This document shows positions 46,359 through 56,350 of a stretch of 64,000 nucleotides of DNA, piece by piece. This DNA is from DATMER01 sp963741305 (GTDB lineage: Bacteria; Acidobacteriota; Thermoanaerobaculia; Multivoradales; UBA5704), in assembly GCA_963741305.1 (NCBI GenBank), contig CAVUHL010000003.1:7192001-7256000 (forward strand). The letters run 5' to 3'. The notes under the pieces were generated by a model. That model did not search any database, had not been told where the DNA came from, and worked only from the letters and a program-made list of their open reading frames with translations. The position numbers and the translations under genes were made by a program. Positions within the stretch are counted from its first letter, which is position 1; every line of letters begins with the position of its first letter.

Positions 46359-47048
46359 ATGTCGGATGCTTTGGTGCAGGTCAGGGACGTCCACAAGGTT
46401 TATTACCGCGGCGGGGAGCGGCTCGACATCCTGAGCGGCCTGAGCCTGGAGGTCCCCAAGGGGGATTTTCTGGCCCTGATGGGTCCTTCAGGGTCGGGCA
46501 AGAGCACGCTGCTCAATCTGATCGGCGGGCTCGACAAGCCGAGCGCGGGCTCGGTGATCGTGGCCGGCGAGCCGATCGACCGGCTGTCCGAGGGCAAGCT
46601 CGCCCAGTGGCGGGCGCGCCATATCGGGTTCGTGTTCCAGTTCTACAACCTGCTGCCGGTGCTGACCGCGGAGCGCAACGTGGAGCTGCCGCTGCTCCTG
46701 ACCCACCTGTCGAAGCCCGAGCGCCGGAAACACGTGGCCACGGCCCTGGCGATGGTGGGGCTCGCGGACCGGGCTGGGCACTTCCCGCGCCAGCTCTCGG
46801 GAGGCCAGGAGCAGCGCGTGGGCATCGCACGCGCCATCGTCACCGATCCGACCCTGCTGCTCTGCGACGAGCCCACGGGCGACCTCGACAGGAAGTCCGG
46901 CGACGAGATCCTGGACCTCCTTCAGGCGCTCAACCGCGAGCACGGCAAGACGATCGTCATGGTCACCCACGACCCGCACGCCGCGGCGCGGGCCAAGCGC
47001 ACGCTCCACCTCGACAAGGGCGCGCTCACCCAGGAGGCGGCGGCATGA
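46359..47048 (+). CDS. ABC transporter ATPase (MacB/LolD type)
   Basis: A 229-residue nucleotide-binding protein: Walker A GPSGSGKST at residues 42-50, signature LSGGQEQRV, Walker B 'LLLCDEPTGDLD' and a switch His in 'VMVTHDPHA'. It belongs to the group that drives FtsX/MacB-fold permeases. Its stop overlaps the permease ATG by 4 bases. Confidence 0.95.
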   Translation: MSDALVQVRDVHKVYYRGGERLDILSGLSLEVPKGDFLALMGPSGSGKSTLLNLIGGLDKPSAGSVIVAGEPIDRLSEGKLAQWRARHIGFVFQFYNLLPVLTAERNVELPLLLTHLSKPERRKHVATALAMVGLADRAGHFPRQLSGGQEQRVGIARAIVTDPTLLLCDEPTGDLDRKSGDEILDLLQALNREHGKTIVMVTHDPHAAARAKRTLHLDKGALTQEAAA

Positions 47049-48205
47049 AGTTCTTCCCGCTGATCTGGAGCAACCTGAAGCGGCGCAAGGTCCGCACGAT
47101 CTTCACGGTGCTGTCGATCTTCGCCGCGTTCTTCCTGTTCGGCTACCTCGCCGCGATCCGCGTCGCCTTCAGCATGGGGGTGGACGTGATGGGCGCCGAC
47201 CGGCTGTCGGTGATCCACAAGACGGCGATCATCATGCCGCTGCCGATCTCCTACAAGGGGCGGATCGCGAGCGTGCCGGGGATCGAGGCCGTGACCCATC
47301 TCAACTGGTTTGGCGGCATCTATCAGGACCCGAAGAACTTCTTCCCCCAGATGGCGGTGGACACGGACACGATGCTCGAGCTTTACGACGAGATGGTCGT
47401 GCCCGCGGACCAGATAGCGGCCTGGAAGGCGGACCGGACGGGCGCCATCGTGGGCAAGACGACGATGGACCGCTTCGGCTGGAAGGTCGGCGACCGCGTG
47501 CCGATCCAGGGGACGATCTTCCGCAAGCAGGACGGCTCGCCGCTCTGGGAGTTCACCATCCGCGCCGTCTACACCGGCAAGGAGAAGGAGGTCGACACCT
47601 CCGCCTTCTACTTTCATTACGACTACCTGAACGAGGCGGCCCGCGGGGGAAACCTGGGGTTCGTCGGCTGGTACGTGATCCGGATCGCGGATCCGGCGCA
47701 GACCGCGGAGATCTCGAAGAAGATCGACGCCATGTTCGCCAACTCGCCGGCGGAGACCAAGACGCAGAGCGAGAAGGCGCTGGCGCAGTCGTTCGCGAAC
47801 CAGGTGGGCAACATCGGGCTCATCCTCACCAGCATCATCGCGGTGGCGTTTTTCATGCTGCTGCTGATCGTGGGCAACACCATGGCGCAGTCGGTGCGCG
47901 AGCGCACGAGCGAGCTGGCGGTACTGAAGACGCTGGGCTTCTCCCATGGCCAGGTGCTGGGGTTCGTCCTGGCTGAGTCCTGCCTGCTCGCGCTGCTCGG
48001 CGGCGCGCTGGGGCTGGGCCTGGCCTGGGCGCTCATCGCGGCCGTGGGCGATCCAACGAACGGTCAGCTCCCGATCTTCTTCCTGCCCGGGAAGGACGCG
48101 GCCCTGGGTGCCGCGATCGCGGTCCTGTTCGGGCTTGCCACGGGCGCCCTGCCCGCCATGCAGGCCATGCGTCTGCGCATCGTCGACGCGCTGAGGAGGG
48201 TCTGA
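47045..48205 (+). CDS. ABC transporter permease (FtsX/MacB fold)
   Basis: A 386-residue permease with one N-terminal helix ('TIFTVLSIFAAFFLFGYLA'), a periplasmic MacB_PCD-like domain and three C-terminal helices ending 'GLATGALPAMQAMRLRIVDALR', the fold's usual end. 'ERTSELAVLKTLGFSHGQVL' is the coupling region. Probably a heterodimer with the next gene, which starts two bases after its stop. Confidence 0.92.
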   Translation: MKFFPLIWSNLKRRKVRTIFTVLSIFAAFFLFGYLAAIRVAFSMGVDVMGADRLSVIHKTAIIMPLPISYKGRIASVPGIEAVTHLNWFGGIYQDPKNFFPQMAVDTDTMLELYDEMVVPADQIAAWKADRTGAIVGKTTMDRFGWKVGDRVPIQGTIFRKQDGSPLWEFTIRAVYTGKEKEVDTSAFYFHYDYLNEAARGGNLGFVGWYVIRIADPAQTAEISKKIDAMFANSPAETKTQSEKALAQSFANQVGNIGLILTSIIAVAFFMLLLIVGNTMAQSVRERTSELAVLKTLGFSHGQVLGFVLAESCLLALLGGALGLGLAWALIAAVGDPTNGQLPIFFLPGKDAALGAAIAVLFGLATGALPAMQAMRLRIVDALRRV

Positions 48206-48207
48206 CC

Positions 48208-49398
48208 ATGTTCAACTGGTTCTCTCAAGTGGCCACGGTGACCTGGCTCGGTCTGCGGACCGTCGGCCAGCGCCTCGGTTCTTCCCTGGCTACGATCTTC
48301 GGCGTCATGGGCGTCGTGGGCGTGCTGATCGTCGTGCTCTCCATCGGCGAAGGCTTCCGCCGCGCGCTGGTCTCGACGGGATCGGACGACACCGCCCTGG
48401 TGCTGCGCAGCGGCAGCGACAGCGAGATGACGAGCGGCCTGCTCCGGGACCACACGCGGATCATCGCCGAGGCGCCGGGCGTGCTGCGCGGGCCGCAGGG
48501 GCCGGTCGCCTCGGCCGAGCTCTACGTGGTGGTGGACGTGCCCAAGCGCTCGACCGGGACGGATGCCAACGTGCCGTTGCGGGGGGTTCAGCCCGGGGCG
48601 TTCCAGGTCCGCGACGAGATCGAGATCATCGAGGGCCGCAATTTCCAGCCGGGCCGCAACGAGATCATCGCGGGCAAGTCGGCGGCGTCCGAGTTCGCCG
48701 GCCTGGAGGTGGGGAGCAAGAAGCGTTGGGGCGGCGTCGAGTGGACGGTGGTGGGGATCTTCGCGGCTGGCGGCGGCCTGGCGGAGTCGGAGATCTGGTG
48801 CGACGTCGGAGTCCTGCAGCCGGCCTACCGGCGCGGCAGCACGTTCCAGGCTGTGTACGCGAAGCTCGAGTCGGCGAAAGCCTTCGACGGCTTCAAGGAC
48901 AACCTCACCATCGATCCGCGGCTCGACGTGAAGGTGATCCGGGAGTCGGAGTATTACGAGGCGCAGTCGCGGACCCTGCACAACATCATCAGCGGGCTGG
49001 GCGTCTTCATCGGCCTGGTGATGGCGATCGGCGCCACGTTCGGCGCTCTCAACACCATGTACTCCGCGGTGGCGACGCGCACCCGCGAGGTGGCGACGTT
49101 GCGGGCGCTCGGCTTCGGAGCCGGCCCGGTGGTCGTCTCGATCATGGCAGAGGCGCTGTTCCTCGCCCTGGTGGGTGGAGCGCTGGGCGCGGCCGTAGCC
49201 TATCTGGGCTTCAACGGCTTCCGTACGGCGACGATGAACTGGTCTTCCTTCAGCCAGGTGGCGTTTCAGTTCGCGGTGACCCCGCCGCTGATCGCGCTGG
49301 GCACGGTGTTCGCACTGATAATCGGGTTGATCGGCGGCCTCTTCCCGGCCATCCGGGCGGCGCGCATGCCGGTCGCCACGGCGCTCAGGGAGCTTTGA
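48208..49398 (+). CDS. ABC transporter permease (FtsX/MacB fold)
   Basis: A 396-residue partner of the preceding permease with the same four-helix plan: 'LATIFGVMGVVGVLIVVLSIGEGF' first, then a periplasmic domain, then 'TRTREVATLRALGFGAGPVV' and a final 'LIIGLIGGLFPAIRAARMPV'. Together with the ATPase and adaptor it should form a tripartite MacAB-like exporter; the substrate is unknown. Confidence 0.92.
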   Translation: MFNWFSQVATVTWLGLRTVGQRLGSSLATIFGVMGVVGVLIVVLSIGEGFRRALVSTGSDDTALVLRSGSDSEMTSGLLRDHTRIIAEAPGVLRGPQGPVASAELYVVVDVPKRSTGTDANVPLRGVQPGAFQVRDEIEIIEGRNFQPGRNEIIAGKSAASEFAGLEVGSKKRWGGVEWTVVGIFAAGGGLAESEIWCDVGVLQPAYRRGSTFQAVYAKLESAKAFDGFKDNLTIDPRLDVKVIRESEYYEAQSRTLHNIISGLGVFIGLVMAIGATFGALNTMYSAVATRTREVATLRALGFGAGPVVVSIMAEALFLALVGGALGAAVAYLGFNGFRTATMNWSSFSQVAFQFAVTPPLIALGTVFALIIGLIGGLFPAIRAARMPVATALREL

Positions 49399-49461
49399 TA
49401 CAATCGCCGCGGCGCCACAGGTCCTTTCGCGGCCTGGGACGACCTCTTAGGGAGACCCGAA

Positions 49462-50808
<1,347 letters not shown>

Positions 50809-50810
50809 AC

Positions 50811-50946
50811 CCTCACCCCCCAACCCCCTCTCCCATCCGCACTCCCGTCCCCCGGGAGAGGGGGAGCTTGTCCTTGCTGTTGGTCGGGGACGCCCCTCTC
50901 CCGGGAGGGGGGAGTGCGGGTGGGAGAGGGGACGGGGGTGAGGGTC
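50811..50946. repeat. Large imperfect palindrome between convergent genes
   Basis: CCCTCACCCCCCAACCCCC on the left is matched by GGGGACGGGGGTGAGGG on the right, with inner arms CCCCCGGGAGAGGGGG and CCCCTCTCCCGGGAGGGG. It fills the gap between gltA and the PGPGW gene and may act as a bidirectional terminator. Related to the repeats at 2456 and about 4830. Confidence 0.6.
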
Positions 50947-51348
50947 CTACTTCTTGCGGTGCACCATGTCCTGCAGCTTGTCGTAGATTCGGTCACGGAA
51001 CCTCTCCACCCGGTCCCAGAGTTTCGGCCAGCGGCTGAGGCTCTTGCGCATCCATTCGTAGGCGAGCTCACTCGCCACGGAGAGGATCGCGGCACCGATC
51101 GCGATCGTGGCAATCCCCTGGATGCCGGGCAGCACCAGGCCCGCGACTCCCACCAGCAGCACGATCCAACCGACAAGCAGCACCAGGATGCGCAGCCAGA
51201 GCGGCAGCGGCCGGCGCAGCCTCCGCCGGCGGACGTGGGTCTCTTCCGCGATGGGCGGAACCGCGACGGGTCCGGGCTTCGGAGGCGCGTCCTCCCTCGG
51301 CGGTGAGCTTTCCAAGGGTTGGTAGGGATATCTCTCGGGTACGCTCAT
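50947..51348 (-). CDS. PGPGW-type small membrane protein
   Basis: A 133-residue protein. After a proline-rich N-terminus and a basic patch (RRRRLRRPL) come two close membrane helices around 'GWIVLLVGVAGLVLPGIQGI', the PGPGW (PF09656) signature region. A basic amphipathic tail follows. Function unknown. The ATG at 51348 has AGGAG 8 bases upstream; an upstream start would add 7 residues. Confidence 0.82.
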   Translation of the reverse strand: MSVPERYPYQPLESSPPREDAPPKPGPVAVPPIAEETHVRRRRLRRPLPLWLRILVLLVGWIVLLVGVAGLVLPGIQGIATIAIGAAILSVASELAYEWMRKSLSRWPKLWDRVERFRDRIYDKLQDMVHRKK

Positions 51349-51438
51349 ACGGCCAGCTCCTTTATGCACGGAAAACAGTGCATCTTCCGTACCTGTTCCG
51401 GAGAGCCATCAGGGCGGAGAGAGTCTAACACCAGCCCG

Positions 51439-51468
51439 TTGACAAATCGGACTAAAACGGTCCAGAAT
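51439..51468 (+). promoter_or_regulatory. Promoter of the fur-FTR1 operon
   Basis: TTGACA (51439-51444), an 18-base spacer and CAGAAT (51463-51468), 46 bases before the fur ATG. Confidence 0.5.
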
Positions 51469-51480
51469 GACTCTCGAAAT

Positions 51481-51497
51481 TTGAGACCGTTTCTCAA
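51481..51497. promoter_or_regulatory. Operator-like inverted repeat before fur
   Basis: Perfect arms TTGAGA and TCTCAA separated by 5 bases, between the promoter and the ribosome site. It is not a classical GATAATGATAATCATTATC Fur box, but its place suggests autoregulation by the encoded Fur protein. Confidence 0.4.
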
Positions 51498-51514
51498 CAA
51501 GGATCCTGAGCTAC

Positions 51515-52000
51515 ATGCCTGACGCCCGCGAGCGCGACCGCTTCCTCCAATTCTTACGCACCCGTGGCCTTCGTGTCACTCAGGAGCGGCTCGCATTGTT
51601 CGACGAGATCTTCGCTCAGCACAAGCACATCGACGCGGAAGAGCTGCTCGCGGCCATGAAGACCCGCGGGCTGAAGATCTCCCGTGCCACGGTGTACCGC
51701 AACCTGGATCTGCTCGTGGACTGCGGCCTGGTCCGCAAGCAGCGCCTGGGCCGCGACCGGTTCCTCTACGAGCACGTCCATGGCGGCCAGCATCACGACC
51801 ACCTGGTGTGCACCGTCTGCGGCCGGGTGGTGGAGTTCGTGAGCCCCGGCATCGTCGCTCTCCAGGCGGAGATCTGCCGGGCGCACGGGTTCCAGGCCTC
51901 GCGCCACACGCTCCAGATCAGCGGGCTTTGCAACGACTGCGCGGGCGCGCAGCCGGTTCTCCAAGCGGCTCTGAAGGAAGGAGCGGGTGCTCGTGTTTGA
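51515..52000 (+). CDS. fur: Fur-family metal-responsive repressor
   Basis: A 161-residue Fur-family protein. The winged helix spans residues 8-85 ('RGLRVTQERLALFDEIF', 'ISRATVYRNLDLLVDCGLVRK'). The dimer domain has the metal-site 'HHDHLVCTVCGRVVEF' and a second Cys pair 'SGLCNDCAG' for structural zinc. Genomic position ahead of an FTR1 iron permease makes iron sensing likely. Its 3' end overlaps the FTR1 gene by 14 bases, so the two are co-transcribed. Confidence 0.93.
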   Translation: MPDARERDRFLQFLRTRGLRVTQERLALFDEIFAQHKHIDAEELLAAMKTRGLKISRATVYRNLDLLVDCGLVRKQRLGRDRFLYEHVHGGQHHDHLVCTVCGRVVEFVSPGIVALQAEICRAHGFQASRHTLQISGLCNDCAGAQPVLQAALKEGAGARV

Positions 52001-53282
52001 AGCGCTGGTCGTGACGTTGCGCGAGGGAGTCGAGGCCGCCCTGGTCGTGGGGATCATCGTCGCTTTTCTCCGCAAGGAAGGCTACGACCGCCATCTCGGC
52101 GCAGTCTGGGCGGGGATTGGGACCGCGACGGCCGCGAGCCTGATCGGCGCCTGGCTGCTCTACCGGTGGGCGGTCAACGAGGAGGCGTTCGAAGGCGTCC
52201 TCTATCTCGGCTCGGCGATCATCGTCGGCAGCATGATGATCTGGATGTGGCGGCACTCCCACTCGCTCTCCGGCGAGATGAAGGGGTCGCTGTCGCGCAT
52301 CCTGTCGAGCAAATCGGTGGGGCTGGGCCTTTTCCTGTTCACCTTCCTGATGGTCTTCCGCGAGGGGGTAGAGACGGTGCTGTTCCTCTCCGCCCTCTCC
52401 CTGACCACGAGCGGGTTGATGGCGAGCCTGGGGGTCCTCATCGGGCTCTCGGCCGCCATCGTCTTCGGCGTGCTCTTCGTGCGCGGGAGTGTGCGGGTCG
52501 ATCTCGGGCGGTTCTTCAAAATTACCGGCATCGCGCTGGGGATCTTCGTGGTCCAGCTCCTGATCAACGGGTACCACGAGCTGTCCGAGGCGGGCTGGCT
52601 GCCGGCGACGCCGGAGACCATGGCGGCGATCGGGCCGCTGGTCCAGAACGACTTTTTCTTCATCGCCACGGTGGTGGCACTGCCTCTTCTCATGCTCCTG
52701 ATCCCCGGCAAGGCACCCGAGGCACGGCCGGCCGAGGAGGGGGCGGCGGCTCGCCTGGAGCGGGCGCAGGCCCAGCGGCAGGCTCGCGCGCGGACGGTCG
52801 GCGCCGTCCTCGGCCTTGTCATCCTGGCGGTGCTGGGCCTGGGCTTCGTCTATGCCCAACCGCCGGCCTCGCTCTCGCCGGCCACGCCGGTCGAGGTCGG
52901 GGCGGACGGCCAAGTGCGCATCCCGCTCTCCACGTTCAAGGGGCTGGCCCTGCAGCGTTTTCAGACGACGGTCGACGGACACTCCGTGCGTTTCATCGCC
53001 ATCCCGGTCGAGGAGAAGGGTCCGATCGCCACGGCCTTCGACTCCTGCCTGATCTGCGGCCCGAAAGGCTACTACCAGGAGGGCCCGACGGTGACCTGCC
53101 TGCACTGCGGCTCGGCCATCTACACCCCGTCGATCGGCCAGGCGGGCGGGTGCAATCCGGTGCCGCTCAAGTCGCGGGTCGTGGGCAACGAGCTCGTGCT
53201 CGCTGCGTCAGACCTGGGCGCAGGCTCCGGCCTGTTCCAGACCGACGGAGCGCACGCCGGTCATATGGGGGCTGCGCACTAG
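51987..53282 (+). CDS. FTR1-family iron permease fused to a DUF2318 domain
   Basis: A 431-residue protein. The N-terminal 240 residues are an FTR1/EfeU-type permease with both REGxE motifs (REGVEAALVV near residue 13, REGVETVLFL near 125) in separate helices. A further helix follows, then a periplasmic DUF2318 domain with two Cys pairs (CLICGPKGYY and CLHCGSAIY). DUF2318 is found in Campylobacter p19-type iron systems as a separate protein (Cj1660). GTG 51987 has GGAG upstream inside fur; GTG 51993 is an alternative. Iron import through the inner membrane is inferred from family. Confidence 0.9.
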   Translation: MLVFEALVVTLREGVEAALVVGIIVAFLRKEGYDRHLGAVWAGIGTATAASLIGAWLLYRWAVNEEAFEGVLYLGSAIIVGSMMIWMWRHSHSLSGEMKGSLSRILSSKSVGLGLFLFTFLMVFREGVETVLFLSALSLTTSGLMASLGVLIGLSAAIVFGVLFVRGSVRVDLGRFFKITGIALGIFVVQLLINGYHELSEAGWLPATPETMAAIGPLVQNDFFFIATVVALPLLMLLIPGKAPEARPAEEGAAARLERAQAQRQARARTVGAVLGLVILAVLGLGFVYAQPPASLSPATPVEVGADGQVRIPLSTFKGLALQRFQTTVDGHSVRFIAIPVEEKGPIATAFDSCLICGPKGYYQEGPTVTCLHCGSAIYTPSIGQAGGCNPVPLKSRVVGNELVLAASDLGAGSGLFQTDGAHAGHMGAAH

Positions 53283-53286
53283 CGCC

Positions 53287-54492
53287 ATGTACGTCCGCCT
53301 GCTTGCCGAGTCGTTGCGCCGGGGCACCCGCAGAAAGCTGCTGGCCGTGACGGCCGTGGCACTGGGGACGCTTGGGACGACCGCGCTCGCCGAGGTGGTG
53401 CTGGCCTCCGGTGACCGGCTGGCCGCGGAGATGGGCTCCTACGGGGCCAACCTCCAGCTCGCTCCGATGCCGGGCCGCGAGACCCTGCCGGAGCCGAGCC
53501 TGGCCCTGGTGCGCAAGATCTTCTGGCGCAACAACGTCATCGCCCTCGCGCCGCTCTACTCTCTGCGCGTCAGGACAGGGGACCGGGTGGCGCCTCTAGT
53601 AGGGACCTGGTTCAATCACGAGCTGGAGCCCGGCTGGCGCACCGGCCTTCCGCGGACCCGTCCCACCCTGAAAGTGGAGGGCCGCTGGCCGCGTGACGGA
53701 GAGGCCGAGGTCGCGGTCGGCCGCCGGTTGGCCCAGCGGCTGGGGGTCCATCCCGGAAGCCGGATCGAGACGGCGCTCGGCGGCCGGACCGAAAGCCTGC
53801 TGGTGACAGGCTTGGTTACCAGCGGCGGAGCCGAAGAAGAAGAGGCGTTCGCACCGCTGCCGGTGGTCCAGCGCCTCGCCGGCAGGACCGGCTTCACCCG
53901 GGCCGAGGTTTTCGCCCTGACGAATCCCGAAGGACAGAGCCCGCGCGATCCGCGGACCATGACTCCCGAAGAGTACGAGGCCTGGTACTGCACGGCCTAT
54001 CCTTCTTCCATTGCCCATCAGATCAACGAGGCCATTCCCCAGGGGCGGGCCAGCATCGTCACCGGCGTGACCGGCGCGACAGCCGACGTGCTCGGCCGGT
54101 TGCGTGGGATCCTAATTGCCCTGGCCGGCGTGGCCCTGATTGGGGCCGCGGTCGGAGTGACCGCGGCCATGACTGCGACGGTGATGGAGCGGCGGCTGGA
54201 GGCCGGGCTGATGATCGCCATCGGCGCGGCCCGGCAGCGGGTGGTGCTCTTCTTCCTGAGCGAGGCGGCGCTTCTGGGTCTTCTGGGCGGGCTGGCAGGC
54301 GGAGCGGCCGGGCTGGTAGCGGGCCGGCTGCTGGGTAGCGGCGTCCTGGGCGTCGAGGTCGATTGGGTGCCTCTCCTCATCCCAGTTGCCGCCCTGCTCG
54401 GGCTCCTGCTCGCGGTGCTCTCCAGCCTGGCTCCGGTGCTGCGCGCCCTCGAGCGTTACCCGGCGGACATCCTCAAGAGGGCAACAGCCTGA
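53287..54492 (+). CDS. FtsX/MacB-fold permease of the iron operon
   Basis: A 401-residue permease: N-terminal helix 'LLAVTAVALGTLGTTALAEV', a periplasmic domain of about 230 residues, and three C-terminal helices ('GIAALAGVALIGAAVGVT'-like onward). 'MERRLEAGLMIAIGAARQRVV' is the coupling segment. It matches the place of Cj1661 in the p19 operon. Starts five bases after the FTR1 gene and overlaps the next permease at TGATG. Confidence 0.87.
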   Translation: MYVRLLAESLRRGTRRKLLAVTAVALGTLGTTALAEVVLASGDRLAAEMGSYGANLQLAPMPGRETLPEPSLALVRKIFWRNNVIALAPLYSLRVRTGDRVAPLVGTWFNHELEPGWRTGLPRTRPTLKVEGRWPRDGEAEVAVGRRLAQRLGVHPGSRIETALGGRTESLLVTGLVTSGGAEEEEAFAPLPVVQRLAGRTGFTRAEVFALTNPEGQSPRDPRTMTPEEYEAWYCTAYPSSIAHQINEAIPQGRASIVTGVTGATADVLGRLRGILIALAGVALIGAAVGVTAAMTATVMERRLEAGLMIAIGAARQRVVLFFLSEAALLGLLGGLAGGAAGLVAGRLLGSGVLGVEVDWVPLLIPVAALLGLLLAVLSSLAPVLRALERYPADILKRATA

Positions 54493-55295
54493 TGATCCTC
54501 CGGGTCGTTCTCGCCAGCCTGCGCCGCCGGTTCCGGCAGCTCGCGCTGATCCTGATCGCGGTGCTGGTGGCCGCGGCCACGGTCTCCACCCTGGCGGGCT
54601 TCTCCGCCCGGAGCCGCGACCGGATGGGATCGAGCCTCGCCGCCTTCGGTCCCAATCTCACGGTCCGGCCGCAGGTCGGAGGGCCGGAGTCGCTCCCCCA
54701 GACCGCCCTCGAGAGGGTGAGCAACATCCCCGGCGTGCAGACGGCGAAGGCCGTCTCCGGCCGCATCGACGTGCGGGCCGAGCCCGCCCGGCTCGAAGAG
54801 GTGGCGCGGGAGATCGAGTCCCGGGTCGAGGGGATCGAGGCGCGGCCTCTCCTCAAGGTCAGCGAGTCGGACGCCCGGGTCACTCGCCGGCTCACGATGG
54901 TCCTGTTCGCCGTCAGCGCCGTCTCCTTCCTCCTGGCCCTGATCTCGGTCGGTGCGTCCACCACCGCCCTGCTCGGAGAGAGACGGACCGAGGTCGGACT
55001 GCTGCTCGCCCTCGGATACACGGGCCGGCGGATCGGAGGCTTCCTCGCCGCCGAGCTGTTGGTGGCAGCCGTGCTGGCCGGGATGGCGGGACAGGTGCTC
55101 GGAGGTCTTGCCGCCGGCGCCTTGGCCGACCGGCTTCTCGGCCCAGGGAGTGGATCGTTCATGACCTGGAGCGGCTTCGCGACATCGGCGGCGGCATCGG
55201 CGACGGTCGCCGCGCTGGTGGTCGGCTCCTCCCTCTTCCTGGCTCTCCGGCGGATCCAGCAGCTGGACCCGGCGCGGGTGCTCCGTGGCGACTGA
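54492..55295 (+). CDS. FtsX/MacB-fold permease of the iron operon, short
   Basis: A 267-residue permease starting MILRVVLASLRRRFRQLALI. It has the four-helix plan but a short periplasmic domain of about 75 residues. 'ERRTEVGLLLALGYTGRRIG' is the coupling region and 'LALRRIQQLDPARVLRGD' the end. It corresponds to Cj1662. Its stop overlaps the start of the ATPase gene by 11 bases. Confidence 0.87.
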   Translation: MILRVVLASLRRRFRQLALILIAVLVAAATVSTLAGFSARSRDRMGSSLAAFGPNLTVRPQVGGPESLPQTALERVSNIPGVQTAKAVSGRIDVRAEPARLEEVAREIESRVEGIEARPLLKVSESDARVTRRLTMVLFAVSAVSFLLALISVGASTTALLGERRTEVGLLLALGYTGRRIGGFLAAELLVAAVLAGMAGQVLGGLAAGALADRLLGPGSGSFMTWSGFATSAAASATVAALVVGSSLFLALRRIQQLDPARVLRGD

Positions 55296-56340
55296 TCTGG
55301 TCAAAGTCGAGGGGTTGAGCCGCCGGTTTGGCGCGCTCCGCGCCCTGGACGACCTCAACCTCTCGATCTCGCCAGGGGAGTGGGTAGCGGTCACCGGCCC
55401 ATCCGGCTCGGGCAAGACCACTTTGCTCAACATCCTTTCGGGGCTCGACCGGCCGAGCGATGGCCAGGTGCGGGTTGGCGGCGTCGACCTCGCCGGCCTC
55501 TCCGCCCGCGAGCTCAGCCGTTACCGCCAGCAGACGGTCGGCCTCGTCTTCCAGCAGTTCCACCTGATCCCCTACCTCACAGCGCTGGAAAACGTCATGC
55601 TGGCGCAGTACGTCCACAGCATGACCGACCAGGGGGAAGCGGAAGAGGCACTGCGACGGGTGGGCCTCGAGGAGCGGATGAGCCATCTGCCGAGCCAGCT
55701 CTCCGGCGGCGAGCAGCAGCGCGTGTGCATCGCCCGGGCGCTGATCAACCAGCCCCCCCTGATCCTGGCCGACGAGCCCACGGGCAACCTGGACGCGGTC
55801 AACGAGGCCGTGGTCATGTCCCTGCTCGCAGATCTCCACCAGCGCGGGCACACGCTGATCCTGGTAACTCACGATCCCTCCATCGCGGCCAGAGCGGGCC
55901 GTGAAATTCGGCTGGAGCACGGGCGCCTGGCTTCGGCTTCAGGGGGCGCCGCCGCCCCTGTGGAGCTGCAGTCGGTGCTCGTGGACCTCTGGCGCCGCAT
56001 CGAGGAGGACGGCGAGGGAGTGTCGGTGGCCCGCCGGGGCGTCGCGGACCTGCTTGCCGAGGGCGTGCTCGCCTACGTGGACGGCCGGATCGCTTTTACC
56101 GACGCCGGCCGCGACCGTGCGGCTGCGGTGGTGAGGAGGGTGCGTCTCGCCGAGGTCCTCCTGGACCGCACCCTCCACTCCACCGAGGAGTGCGGCGGTC
56201 CCATGCCGGTCGCGGCCGGGTTCGAGGACCAGGTCTGCGCCTTCCTGGACCATCCATCCGAGTGTCCGCACGGCAGGCCGATCCTGCCCGGCGGCACCTG
56301 CTGCGGAGTTCCCGAGCTGGCTATCTCGACGCGGCGATGA
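55285..56340 (+). CDS. ABC ATPase fused to a DtxR-type C-terminal domain
   Basis: A 351-residue protein from GTG 55285. Residues 1-215 are a MacB/LolD-type ATPase: Walker A GPSGSGKTT at 38-46, LSGGEQQR near 138, Walker B 'LILADEPTGNLD' near 158. Residues about 225-345 resemble DtxR/MntR regulators: a partial winged helix ('GVADLLAEGVLAYVDGRIAF'), 'TDAGRDRAAAVVRRVRLAEV', and 'VCAFLDHPSECPHGRPI' with a Cys-rich end. The DNA-recognition helix looks incomplete, so it may sense metal rather than bind DNA. The last nine codons lie in the 38-base direct repeat shared with 60939. Confidence 0.88.
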   Translation: MATDLVKVEGLSRRFGALRALDDLNLSISPGEWVAVTGPSGSGKTTLLNILSGLDRPSDGQVRVGGVDLAGLSARELSRYRQQTVGLVFQQFHLIPYLTALENVMLAQYVHSMTDQGEAEEALRRVGLEERMSHLPSQLSGGEQQRVCIARALINQPPLILADEPTGNLDAVNEAVVMSLLADLHQRGHTLILVTHDPSIAARAGREIRLEHGRLASASGGAAAPVELQSVLVDLWRRIEEDGEGVSVARRGVADLLAEGVLAYVDGRIAFTDAGRDRAAAVVRRVRLAEVLLDRTLHSTEECGGPMPVAAGFEDQVCAFLDHPSECPHGRPILPGGTCCGVPELAISTRR

Positions 56341-56350
56341 TCTCGCCCCA
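56313..56350. repeat. 38-base direct repeat, left copy
   Basis: Starts CGAGCTGGCTATCTCGACG and ends GATCTCGCCCCA; identical to 60939-60976. Here it encodes the last codons and stop of the ABC ATPase and, on the other strand, a detached copy of the ApbE C-terminus (WGEIIAASR). Confidence 0.9.
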
